Positions 24,594 to 33,189 of a DNA stretch of 54,555 bases are shown piece after piece (the stretch's first letter is position 1; the number at the start of each line of letters is the position of its first letter). The stretch spans positions 1-54,555 of the forward strand of contig NZ_JAGKJI010000045.1 in assembly GCF_020329485.1 (NCBI RefSeq), given 5' to 3'. Source of the DNA: Bradyrhizobium cenepequi. Its GTDB lineage: Bacteria; Pseudomonadota; Alphaproteobacteria; Rhizobiales; Xanthobacteraceae. Below the pieces are notes generated by a model, which ran no database searches, was not told the DNA's origin, and was given only the letters and a program-made list of their open reading frames with translations. The translations under genes were made by a program, and so were the position numbers.

Positions 24594-25097
24594 ATGACCG
24601 AATACATCGATGTAGATGTCCGTCCGATCCTGCGCGCAGGTGGCGAGCCGTTCTCGGTCATCATGTCCGCACTTGAACGCCTCGAGCCCGGGCAGGGGCT
24701 CCGCCTCTTCGCCACGTTCAAGCCGGTCCCGCTGTTCGCTGTCATGGCAGACAGAGGTTTCATGCATTCCGAGTGCGCGCTCGACGGCGGCGAGTGGGAA
24801 GTTTTGTTCACGCCGGCGGCGGCCAAGCAGACGGACGCGCCAGCCGGCGCACCAAGCTTTGGCAATTGGCCTGAGCCCGCTGTGACGCTCGACAATCGCG
24901 ACCTCGATCCTCCTGAGCCCATGGTCCGGATTCTTGCGGCCGCCGAGATGCTGGCGCCCGGCGAGACGCTTTCGGCGCTGCTGCGCCGCGAACCTGTCTT
25001 TCTGTTCCCGCAGCTCGAGAAGCGTGGATACCGCTGGGTCGGCGGGTTCACGCCTGATGGCGCGACCTACGAGCTGACCGTGAGGGCTCCGTTATGA
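24594..25097 (+). CDS. DUF2249 protein with two repeats
   Basis: This 167-aa protein contains two DUF2249 units: residues about 5-75 (DVRPILRAGGEPFSVIM to GEWEVLFTP) and about 95-165 (LDNRDLDPPEPMVRILAA to TYELTVR). DUF2249 proteins have no settled function, though many lie beside denitrification genes and metal-cluster factors. A strong GAAAGGAAGA site precedes the ATG. The stop overlaps the next gene by ATGA. A clear paralogue with the same partner occurs at 48753. Confidence 0.85.
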   Translation: MTEYIDVDVRPILRAGGEPFSVIMSALERLEPGQGLRLFATFKPVPLFAVMADRGFMHSECALDGGEWEVLFTPAAAKQTDAPAGAPSFGNWPEPAVTLDNRDLDPPEPMVRILAAAEMLAPGETLSALLRREPVFLFPQLEKRGYRWVGGFTPDGATYELTVRAPL

Positions 25098-25408
25098 CAG
25101 ATGAACTCGTCGACCGGATCCGGGACGCGCTGCGCGTCGTGATCGATCCGGAGCTCGGTCACAACATCGTCGATCTCGGCTTCGTCTACGACATCTCGGT
25201 CGTCGGAGGCGCCGTCCGCATCGCGATGACGGCGACCACTCCGGGATGCCCCGCGACTGGTTTCCTGAAAGAGGGCGTAGCGAGCCGTGCCGCGCGGGTG
25301 CCGGGCGTCCGTTCGGTCGATGTCGAGATGACGTTCGATCCGCCCTGGACTCCAGCACGCATCGCGCCGGCCGTCCGAGCCTCACTCGGCTTCGCCACAG
25401 TCAACTAA
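25094..25408 (+). CDS. DUF59 (MIP18/SufT/PaaD-like) metal-sulfur assembly protein
   Basis: This 104-aa protein is a single DUF59 domain with VIDPELGHNIVDLGFVYD and the conserved Cys in MTATTPGCPATGF. Family members (SufT, PaaD, yeast/human MIP18) act in Fe-S cluster delivery or maturation. It overlaps the preceding DUF2249 gene by four bases and so is co-translated. The same DUF2249-DUF59 order with the same overlap recurs at 48753-49594, which implies the two work together. Confidence 0.88.
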   Translation: MTDELVDRIRDALRVVIDPELGHNIVDLGFVYDISVVGGAVRIAMTATTPGCPATGFLKEGVASRAARVPGVRSVDVEMTFDPPWTPARIAPAVRASLGFATVN

Positions 25409-25552
25409 CCTCGGGACGACGATATCTCGGCCAGGCAACGTCGTATTCACGACGCGCGAACAGCTAGGCAAAAGTTGCTGGGTTCGGCAATTTTGATCTG
25501 GTATTGCCGGCGTCTTCCAGTCGTAATTATCTGATTTCATTATCATTTTTAA

Positions 25553-25569
25553 TTGGCAAGTGGCTTGCA
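25553..25569 (+). promoter_or_regulatory. Sigma-54 promoter upstream of flgE
   Basis: TTGGCAAGTGGCTTGCA matches the -24/-12 consensus (TTGGCACG-N4-TTGCA) at all but one or two positions, with GG and GC ten bases apart. It lies about 75 bp before flgE. Sigma-54 control of hook genes is known in Caulobacter and for one rhizobial flagellar system. Confidence 0.75.
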
Positions 25570-25642
25570 ACAAATTCAACGGTTGCGGCCACGACACCCA
25601 AGACATCCCGGCGGCCGCCCGGATCCAATTGGAGATGATGTA

Positions 25643-27502
25643 ATGGGTATCTTCGGCGCCCTGACCACGTCCGTTGCAGGACTGCGGGCAAACTCGTACG
25701 CGCTGGAAAACATTTCCGGCAACATCGCGAACTCGCAGACCACCGGCTTCAAGCGGATCGATACCAGCTTCCTGGACCTCATTCCCGACACCGGCACGAA
25801 CGCACAGCTTGCAGGCAGCGTGGTTGCGAACTCCCGCAGCACCAACACGATCGCCGGCTCGGTTCAGTCGGCTTCGGTCGCCACCTACATGGCCATCAAC
25901 GGCGATGGCTTCTTCGCTGTGCAGAAGCCGGGCAGCATGTCCGACAACCAACCGATATTCGACGGCGTCAACCGATACACAAGGCGCGGCGACTTCACGC
26001 TGGATCAAAATGGATATCTCGTTAACGGTGCGGGCTACTATCTCGAGGGTGTGAAGATTGATCCGACGACCGGAAATCCCACCGGAAGCGCGCCGGAAGT
26101 CTTGAGGTTCCAGAACGATTTCCTGCCGTCGCAAGCAACCACCAAGATCGACTATCGCGCCAATCTCGCCAGCTACCCGCTGACAACCAACCACCAAACA
26201 TCGGTGCCGGGCTCAGAATTGCTGAGGCCTGCGGATTTCATATCCAATCCACGGACGCTTGGAACGGCTGCGACGCCGTTTGCCAATACAGGCGTAACCG
26301 GCAATGCGCGGAACAACTTTGAGACGATCGCGCAACCGATTTCCGCAGCGACGGCCCTTGCGGGCGCATCGGGCACGAATTCGCTCACGGCGGGCTTTGC
26401 GAGTGGTGACACTCTGGTGCTGAAGACCACCACCGGCGGTGTTACCACGACCAATACGATTTCATTCTATACCGGAGCCGCGCCCGCGCCTGTCGCTGGC
26501 ACTACGTTTGTCGATCTCGCCACCGCAACGGTTGGGAGCCTCTTAAGCACGATTGACGGCCTTACGGGCAATGCTTCTCCATCGCCGGCGTCGAGCGTGT
26601 CGAGTAGCGGCGCAATCACCTTGAATACTGGTACGGCAAATGACTTCAGCCTTGCTGCAGGTGCTTCCGCATCGGCTGTCGCGGCATTTCAAGCGCTGGG
26701 CTTTTCGGGCACTGTTACCGGATTGCGTGCGGGCGGCGGGACAGCCGGTACCGGCATCGTCATTGGCAGCGACAATCAGACCTTTTTGAATGAGTCGATC
26801 AGCGGCGGTACCACGACCGCGTATGACGGCAACGGCGCTCCAGTCAGCCTGCAGTTCCGATGGGCCAAGGTTGAATCGTCCACCATGGGTGGGACCGATA
26901 CCTGGAATCTGTTCTACCAGGTGAATTCCAACGCGACCGGAAATACCGTTGCCTGGCAGAACGTCGGAACTGACTTCAAGTTTGGTGCGAATGGACAGAT
27001 GCAGCCGGTGATCGGTCAGATCACGCTGGCCGGGCTCACCGTCAACGGCACCAGCCTGGGCAACGTCACCATGGCATTTGGCACCGGCGGACTGACACAG
27101 TTTGCGGACACCAATGGCAACGTGCAAGTGAACCAGCTGCAGCAGGACGGCTACGCCGCAGGTCAACTGCAAAGCGTGTCGGTCAGCGACGAGGGACGTG
27201 TTGTCGGCACCTATTCGAATGGCCGCAATATCGATCTCGCGGAAGTCAGCATTGCCACCTTTAACGGCGCCAACTTCTTGAAGCGTGTCGACGGCGGCGC
27301 CTTTGAAGTGACCAACGAATCCGGAGAAGCGCTCTATGGAAAAGGCGGGAGCATCTCGGGCTCGTCACTCGAATCTTCCAACACGGATATCGCCGACGAA
27401 TTCACGAAACTGATCGTGACGCAGCAGGCCTATTCGGCGAACACCAAGGTGATCACGACGACGAACACCATGGTCCAGGATCTGCTGAACGTGATGCGGT
27501 AA
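25643..27502 (+). CDS. flgE: Flagellar hook protein FlgE
   Basis: This 619-aa hook protein has the FlgE/F/G rod-hook N-terminus (MGIFGALTTSVAGLRANSY, NIANSQTTGFKRIDTSF) and the C-terminal ISGSSLESSNTDIADEFTKL with VTQQAYSANTKVITT. The middle is Gly/Thr/Ala-rich and variable. It is much longer than enterobacterial FlgE (about 400 aa) but near that of Caulobacter-type hooks. The ATG at 25643 follows GGAGATGATGTA; a longer in-frame extension upstream would cross the promoter. First gene of flgE-flgK-flgL. Confidence 0.93.
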   Translation: MGIFGALTTSVAGLRANSYALENISGNIANSQTTGFKRIDTSFLDLIPDTGTNAQLAGSVVANSRSTNTIAGSVQSASVATYMAINGDGFFAVQKPGSMSDNQPIFDGVNRYTRRGDFTLDQNGYLVNGAGYYLEGVKIDPTTGNPTGSAPEVLRFQNDFLPSQATTKIDYRANLASYPLTTNHQTSVPGSELLRPADFISNPRTLGTAATPFANTGVTGNARNNFETIAQPISAATALAGASGTNSLTAGFASGDTLVLKTTTGGVTTTNTISFYTGAAPAPVAGTTFVDLATATVGSLLSTIDGLTGNASPSPASSVSSSGAITLNTGTANDFSLAAGASASAVAAFQALGFSGTVTGLRAGGGTAGTGIVIGSDNQTFLNESISGGTTTAYDGNGAPVSLQFRWAKVESSTMGGTDTWNLFYQVNSNATGNTVAWQNVGTDFKFGANGQMQPVIGQITLAGLTVNGTSLGNVTMAFGTGGLTQFADTNGNVQVNQLQQDGYAAGQLQSVSVSDEGRVVGTYSNGRNIDLAEVSIATFNGANFLKRVDGGAFEVTNESGEALYGKGGSISGSSLESSNTDIADEFTKLIVTQQAYSANTKVITTTNTMVQDLLNVMR

Positions 27503-27545
27503 TCGACACCGGCCGCGCACGTAATCGCTTGGGAGCATTGTTGTT

Positions 27546-29438
27546 ATGAGTCTGAATGACGCCCTCGCCATCGCCATGTCCGGCCTCCGCGCCAACCAGG
27601 CGGCGATGTCGCTGGTCTCGTCGAACGTCGCCAATGCGGAAACGCCCGGCTACGTTCGCAAGACGATCGACCAGGTCACGTCCTATTCTGGTGCATATGG
27701 CAGCAACGTCGTCGTTGCCGGGATCAATCGTGAGCTCGATCAATATATCCAGGCGCAGTTGCGCACGGAAACGTCCGGAGCGGGTTACGCCTCGTTGCGC
27801 TCAAGCGTTCTGCAGCAGCTGCAAAGCCTCTATGGCGATCCGGGCTCAATCGGAACGCTGGAGAGCGCGTTCAACGACCTCACGACGGCCCTGCAGGCGC
27901 TCAGCACCAGCGCTGACAATCAGTCGGCCCGAATAAGCGTTCTCAACGCGGCGTCGACGCTCACGCAGCAGCTAAACTCGATGACGCAAGGCATTCAAAC
28001 CTTGCGCGGCAACGCCGAGACCGGCATCAGGGACTCCGTTGCGACGGCGAACAATCTGCTGAAGCAGATTGCGTCAATCAACAACCAACTGATGGCCAAT
28101 CCACGCGGCGGCACGTCGACGGATGCGTCGACTGCCGCCTTGCTTGATCAACGTGACCAGTATGTGACTCAGCTCTCGGAGCTGATGGATATCCGTGTCA
28201 CAACCAATAGCGCCAACCAGATCACGGTTTTTACCGGCTCCGGCATTCAGCTCGTGGGCAACGAAGCTGCGACTCTGACGTTCAACGCTCAGGCCACTGT
28301 TACTGCGGGTACGACTTGGAGCAGCGACCCCAGTCAGAGCCAGCTCGGCTCTGTCATGCTTGAGTTTCCAGGCGGTGGTGGGTCGGTCAATCTCACGGCT
28401 ACCGGTGCGATCAAATCGGGTCAGATCGCGGCTTATACCGAGCTGCGAGACAAGACGTTGGTCTCGGCACAGAACCAGCTCGACCAGTTTGCGGCCTCGC
28501 TGTCAAGCGCGTTGTCCGATCAGACAATAGCGGGCACGGCGATAACGGGTGCGCCGGTCCCAACTGGGACGCCTGCAGGATTTGCGCTCGATATCTCGGG
28601 TATGAAATCCGGCAACGTCATTCATCTCACCTATACTGATGCGGCGACCAATCAGCAGCGTCAAATCTCCCTCGTGCGCGTTGATGACGCTCGCGTGCTG
28701 CCTTTGTCGAATGACGTCACGGCGGACCCGAACGATCAGGTGATCGGGATCGATTTTTCCGGATCGTTCTCCTCGGTGCTCAATCAGCTCAATGCTGCAC
28801 TGGGCGGCGATGTCACGTTCAGCGGGACCAGCACATCGCTGAGCGTTCTCAACAATCCCGCCTTCTCCCGGATCGATAGCGCCTCGGTTACGGTCACCAA
28901 GGACCCAAGTGCCTTGAACGACGGCAGCGCGCAGATCGCTCTGTTTACCGACAACGGTTCATCTTACAGCGGTGCGATTGGCGCGTCCGGATCTCAGATG
29001 ACGGGTCTTGCGGGACGCCTGACCGTCAACAGCGCGCTGATCAATGATCCCGCCAAGCTCGTGATGTATGGGAGTTCGACGCTCGCTGGCGACACCACGC
29101 GGCCCTCGTTCATTCTCAATCAGCTAAGCACCGCGACTTACACATTTGGTGCGCAGGGTGGCGTTGGCAGTGCGAGCGCGCCGTTCAAGGGAACGTTGCT
29201 TAGTTTCATGCAACAGTTCACCAGTCAGCAGGGAGCAGACGCCGACGCGGCGAAGCAGTTGGCCGATGGCCAGAACGTCGTGCTCAGCACGCTCGAGCAG
29301 AAGATGTCGACGTCCTCGGGCGTCAACATGGACGAAGAGATGGCGCATCTTCTGTCGCTGCAGAACGCTTATTCGGCAAACGCGCGCGTGATGTCGGCGG
29401 TCAACGACATGTACAAAACCCTGATGCAGGTATTCTGA
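27546..29438 (+). CDS. flgK: Flagellar hook-associated protein 1 (FlgK)
   Basis: This 630-aa protein joins hook and filament. The N-terminus (LNDALAIAMSGLRANQAAMS, VSSNVANAETPGYVRK) and the C-terminus (VNMDEEMAHLLSLQNAYSAN, ARVMSAVNDMYKTLMQVF) are canonical for FlgK and form the coiled-coil ends. The central part is long and Ser/Thr-rich. It lies 43 bp after flgE and 7 bp before flgL, so the three are one operon. Confidence 0.93.
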   Translation: MSLNDALAIAMSGLRANQAAMSLVSSNVANAETPGYVRKTIDQVTSYSGAYGSNVVVAGINRELDQYIQAQLRTETSGAGYASLRSSVLQQLQSLYGDPGSIGTLESAFNDLTTALQALSTSADNQSARISVLNAASTLTQQLNSMTQGIQTLRGNAETGIRDSVATANNLLKQIASINNQLMANPRGGTSTDASTAALLDQRDQYVTQLSELMDIRVTTNSANQITVFTGSGIQLVGNEAATLTFNAQATVTAGTTWSSDPSQSQLGSVMLEFPGGGGSVNLTATGAIKSGQIAAYTELRDKTLVSAQNQLDQFAASLSSALSDQTIAGTAITGAPVPTGTPAGFALDISGMKSGNVIHLTYTDAATNQQRQISLVRVDDARVLPLSNDVTADPNDQVIGIDFSGSFSSVLNQLNAALGGDVTFSGTSTSLSVLNNPAFSRIDSASVTVTKDPSALNDGSAQIALFTDNGSSYSGAIGASGSQMTGLAGRLTVNSALINDPAKLVMYGSSTLAGDTTRPSFILNQLSTATYTFGAQGGVGSASAPFKGTLLSFMQQFTSQQGADADAAKQLADGQNVVLSTLEQKMSTSSGVNMDEEMAHLLSLQNAYSANARVMSAVNDMYKTLMQVF

Positions 29439-29445
29439 GGCAGCC

Positions 29446-31014
29446 ATGACAATATCCGGGGTCAGTCAACGTACGTCCTACATCGGCTCAGGCATCCTCG
29501 ATTTGCGCAGTCAGCTGGATACGCTGACCCAGCAACTCGCGTCCGGCAAGATTTCCAATACTTACGCGGGGCAGGGGAGTGGCCGTAGCCTTGCAATCAC
29601 GCTACGCGCCCAGATCACCGGGATAGGGGCCTATTCCGATACTGCGACCAATCTGAACACACGCATTGGTGTCGTCAACCTCTCACTGCAACAGTTGGTG
29701 AAGATCGGGTCGGAAGTGAAGGGTGCCGCCGTCGGCGCAAGCGCGGATCTCGACGATACGGGCCATACCTCCGGCCAGAAGACCGCATTGCTCAACTTCA
29801 TCGATTCGGTCGACATGCTCAACGCGCAATCAGGTGACCGTTATCTGTTTTCGGGCCGCGCCACGGATACCGCTCCCGTGGCATCGGCCGATGAGATCAT
29901 GAACGGTCGGGGCGCGCTGGTGGCGGGATTGAAGCAGGTCATCGCGGAGCGAAAGATCGCGGATCTCGGCGTCAATCAGAATGGCCGCGTCGGCAGCGCC
30001 GTCGGCACGCCGGCAACATCCGTTGTCCTCACCGAGGAGGATGCAACGCCGGCACCGCCACAGCAGGCGCAGCCGTTCGGGATCAAGCTCACCGGCGTAT
30101 CCACAAACATAGCGGGCGCGACCGTCACTCAGCCCGTGGACCTGCCCGCGACCGTTCCGCCGGCGCCACCGGCAACGCCGGTGCAAAAGTCGATGTCGGT
30201 AGACCTTGGCACGACCAATCCGAAGGCCGGCGATCAGGTCAAGTTCACCTTCACCATGCCGGACGGCACGAAGGAGGATATCGTCATGACGGCATCGGAC
30301 ACCACTCCGCTTGCCGCCAACAGCTTCTTGATTGGTGCTGATACCACCGAGACCGCAGCCAACCTGAACACAGCGCTGGGAACCTCGATGAAGAATCTGG
30401 CGAACGGTCCGATGGTGGCGGCCTCGGCGATGGAGGCCGGTGAAAATTTCTTCGATCAACCTCCGCTGCGCGTCGATACGACGCCGCTTGCCTCGGCCAC
30501 CGCGCTTGTAGCCGGCACGCCCGACAACACCGTGATTTGGTACAACGGTGAACAGAATACGCCGGCGAACGGTTCGGCGCGTGGATCCGCGGTAGCCCAG
30601 ATCGACACATCCATTGCGGTGCAGTATGGCGCCAGAGCCGATGAACCGGCATTGCGTGCGCAGTTGCAGACGGTGGCGGTATTCGCGGCCGTGAGTACGT
30701 CGGCGACGGATCCCTATGCCAATGCCCAGGTGACTGCCCTCAACCAGCGCGTCGCGAACACTCTGGCAACGGTCCCGGGGACCCAGACGATTGAAGGTAT
30801 CCAGGCCGACTTCGCCGGCGCGCAGGGGTCCATCAAAGCTGCCACCGACCGGCAGGTTCAGACCAAGGCGATGGCCCAAACAATGCTGGACTCCATCGAA
30901 GGCATCAATGACGACGAAGTCGCGACCAAAATCCTGGCACTACAGACGGCGCTGCAGGCATCATATCAAACGACATCGATGCTTTACCAGATGAGCCTGG
31001 TCAAATTTATCTAG
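29446..31014 (+). CDS. flgL: Flagellar hook-associated protein 3 (FlgL)
   Basis: This 522-aa flagellin-related junction protein has a flagellin-like N-terminus (SQRTSYIGSGILDLRSQLDT, LTQQLASGKISNTYAG) and C-terminus (TKILALQTALQASYQTTSML). It is about 200 residues longer than E. coli FlgL because of a central insert (about residues 180-400) rich in Pro, Ala and Thr, including a proline-alanine run near residue 240. The insert probably forms surface-exposed domains. It is the last gene of the hook operon in this window. Confidence 0.9.
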   Translation: MTISGVSQRTSYIGSGILDLRSQLDTLTQQLASGKISNTYAGQGSGRSLAITLRAQITGIGAYSDTATNLNTRIGVVNLSLQQLVKIGSEVKGAAVGASADLDDTGHTSGQKTALLNFIDSVDMLNAQSGDRYLFSGRATDTAPVASADEIMNGRGALVAGLKQVIAERKIADLGVNQNGRVGSAVGTPATSVVLTEEDATPAPPQQAQPFGIKLTGVSTNIAGATVTQPVDLPATVPPAPPATPVQKSMSVDLGTTNPKAGDQVKFTFTMPDGTKEDIVMTASDTTPLAANSFLIGADTTETAANLNTALGTSMKNLANGPMVAASAMEAGENFFDQPPLRVDTTPLASATALVAGTPDNTVIWYNGEQNTPANGSARGSAVAQIDTSIAVQYGARADEPALRAQLQTVAVFAAVSTSATDPYANAQVTALNQRVANTLATVPGTQTIEGIQADFAGAQGSIKAATDRQVQTKAMAQTMLDSIEGINDDEVATKILALQTALQASYQTTSMLYQMSLVKFI

Positions 31015-31131
31015 CCACAGACTTGGTCGCGTTCGTCGGCGTGGCGATTGAATATGCCGGCGTTCAACTTGAATCGTTAGCAGCCAGTATCTTTCCGACG
31101 CTTCTACGGCTGAGCGGGCAGTGAAAATGCC

Positions 31132-31590
31132 TCAGTGTCCGGCAAGCCGCTCGGCATTCCGCGCCACCGACGCGGGCTGGCGCCGCTCGGATTCCAACCG
31201 CTTCCCATCAGCATTATCGCTTGTAGGAAGTTGCAGCACCGTCGCCCTCTGGCCAGGCCGAAGCCTTGTAAGGAGCACAATCTTGCCGTTCGCAAACTCC
31301 AGCGCGTCGTGGTGCGTATCTGTCGTCCGCTGATTGATCTTTCGGAAACGCGCGAGCCGCGCTCCAATGCTGCCGAAGTGCATTCTTGGGAAGAGCGTCG
31401 CAAACGAATGGTTGCAGACAGCCTCCTCGCTGAAAGCAAGCTCGGTGCCTGGCAAGAGGCACACCGCCATTCCCGGCTCCGCAGCCGCTGAGAACCCACG
31501 GGTAGTGGTATTGGGGAATTCGCTCGTAATCAGCAGATCCCCCGCCTTTGCACGACGCGAGTGGATGGCATGCAAGCTGTAGTCACACAT
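31132..31590 (-). CDS. Conserved protein of unknown function
   Basis: A 152-aa protein starting MCDYSLHAIHSRRAKAGD and containing TRGFSAAAEPGMAVCLLPGTEL and a central NHSFATLFPRMHFG. I recall this as a protein conserved in rhizobia without known function; no motif assigns a role. I chose the ATG at 31590 because GGAG lies seven bases upstream; an ATG four codons earlier lacks such a site. It has no signal peptide or membrane segment. It is convergent with flgL and lies 3' of the HtrA-type protease gene. Confidence 0.65.
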   Translation of the reverse strand: MCDYSLHAIHSRRAKAGDLLITSEFPNTTTRGFSAAAEPGMAVCLLPGTELAFSEEAVCNHSFATLFPRMHFGSIGARLARFRKINQRTTDTHHDALEFANGKIVLLTRLRPGQRATVLQLPTSDNADGKRLESERRQPASVARNAERLAGH

Positions 31591-31670
31591 TAGAAGCTCC
31601 ATCTTACTTGCTTCGTAGCGCCTGGGCAGGGAAGACAGGCCAAGGAGATTCCTTTCGCTCCCACGATTGA

Positions 31671-32888
31671 CTATCCGGGATTGTCTCGTGATGACTTGGG
31701 CTGATCGGGCAACTGACCCAACGTCACATTGAGAGAATTCTCCTTTCCGTGCCGAACTGTCGCAAGCTGGATCGAGGAGCCGGGCGCCATCGCATGGATC
31801 TTCTTGGTCAGTTCGTTCGCATTTTTGACCGGCTCTCCGCCTGCGGACGTAATGACGTCCCCGCCTTTTAGTCCAGCTTTCGCAGCCGGGCTGTTATCTT
31901 GAACGCGCGCAACGATGGCACCACGGAGATTGTTCGCGCCGAGGCTCTCAGCAATTTCAGGGGTGACCGACTGAACTTCAGCCCCGATGGATCCGCGCGT
32001 CACGGCTCCCTTATCCTTCAGCTGTGGTATTACCGATTTGACAGTGTCAACCGGTATTGCAAAAGCCACTCCCGCCCAGCCTCCAGATGGTGAAAAGATC
32101 ATACTGTTAACGCCGATCACATCGCCATTGGTGTTAAAGCTCGGCCCGCCGGAGTCGCCGTTGTTGATGGGGGCATCAATCTGGATGAACCCCTCGCTGG
32201 AGCCAGTCCCGAGTTCGCGCTCGCGCGCCGAGACAATGCCCGCAGTGACGGTGCCTCGAAGTCCGAATGGATTGCCCGCAGTGAGGACCCAATCGCCGAC
32301 ACGAGGTGATTGGTCAGCGAGTCTCACGTAGCTGAAGTCGGTGCGTCCGTCGACCTTGATCAGGGCAAGGTCGCTCAGTGAATCCTTTCCTACGACTCTC
32401 GCCGGGTAGGTCTTTTCATCGCTAGTGCGGATCTGAGCCGTATCGGTATCTTCAACCACGTGGCTGTTTGTTACGGCATAGCCATCCGCCGAGATGAAAA
32501 AGCCTGATCCGATCGCAATCGTTTCGATTGTGTTCGGGGCTTTCCCTGGATCCGAGCTATGCGGCCCAGGCGCCTTCTTCGGGTGGCCCCGATCTGGGGC
32601 ACCAAACCCGAACGGCTGATTGGGCAGCGCTCTTTGTGTCGCGGTACCCCTTGATGTGACCCCAATCACTGCTGGTCCAATTTTTTCAGCGAGATCGGCG
32701 AAATTGCTAAGTTTCCCGTTATGCCCGGCGTCCGCAACCCGATGCATTGAAGCTGGGGGCGTCCCTGCGGAACTGGCGGCGACGGCCTGCGAGTGCGCGG
32801 CATTCGGGCTCACCAGGATCGCAGATGTGATGATGCCACCCAAGGCCGACGCGCGACGATAGCTGAAGGACGAATTCCGGTATTCCAT
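31671..32888 (-). CDS. HtrA/Deg-type periplasmic serine protease
   Basis: A 405-aa exported protease with a signal region (residues 12-34), trypsin-like catalytic triad His143 (NSHVVED), Asp173 (LSDLALIKV) and Ser246 (NNGDSGGPS) and one C-terminal PDZ domain (about 305-395). It degrades or refolds damaged envelope proteins. The start at 32888 has a very strong GGGAGGGG just upstream; a longer frame begins farther upstream without support. Only one PDZ is present, so it is nearer DegS-like in domain number, but the loop between signal and protease is long and Pro/Gly-rich. Confidence 0.88.
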   Translation of the reverse strand: MEYRNSSFSYRRASALGGIITSAILVSPNAAHSQAVAASSAGTPPASMHRVADAGHNGKLSNFADLAEKIGPAVIGVTSRGTATQRALPNQPFGFGAPDRGHPKKAPGPHSSDPGKAPNTIETIAIGSGFFISADGYAVTNSHVVEDTDTAQIRTSDEKTYPARVVGKDSLSDLALIKVDGRTDFSYVRLADQSPRVGDWVLTAGNPFGLRGTVTAGIVSARERELGTGSSEGFIQIDAPINNGDSGGPSFNTNGDVIGVNSMIFSPSGGWAGVAFAIPVDTVKSVIPQLKDKGAVTRGSIGAEVQSVTPEIAESLGANNLRGAIVARVQDNSPAAKAGLKGGDVITSAGGEPVKNANELTKKIHAMAPGSSIQLATVRHGKENSLNVTLGQLPDQPKSSRDNPG

Positions 32889-33189
32889 TTCCCCTCCCAC
32901 TGCTGGTCGCGGCCCAGGCCCATTTCGGCGCAGTTCCCAGCCCGCTTTGGAATCGTGGTTGGTTCCCTTGGCTGTGCTCCAACACTCGCTGCGGAAGACA
33001 TGGCCCAACACTTTGCGGAGGAAGCAGTTCCTCTCCAGCGGGCCAGGCAACCGTGCGGACTCACTTGCCGGCTACAGTGTCGGCCAGGACGGCACGCTGC
33101 TCAATAGGCCTGCGCCGAGACTGTCCATGCGACCGTTGAATCGGGCAGGGATCGTTCCCAACTGCACTGCGGACCCAAGGGCACCGAGG

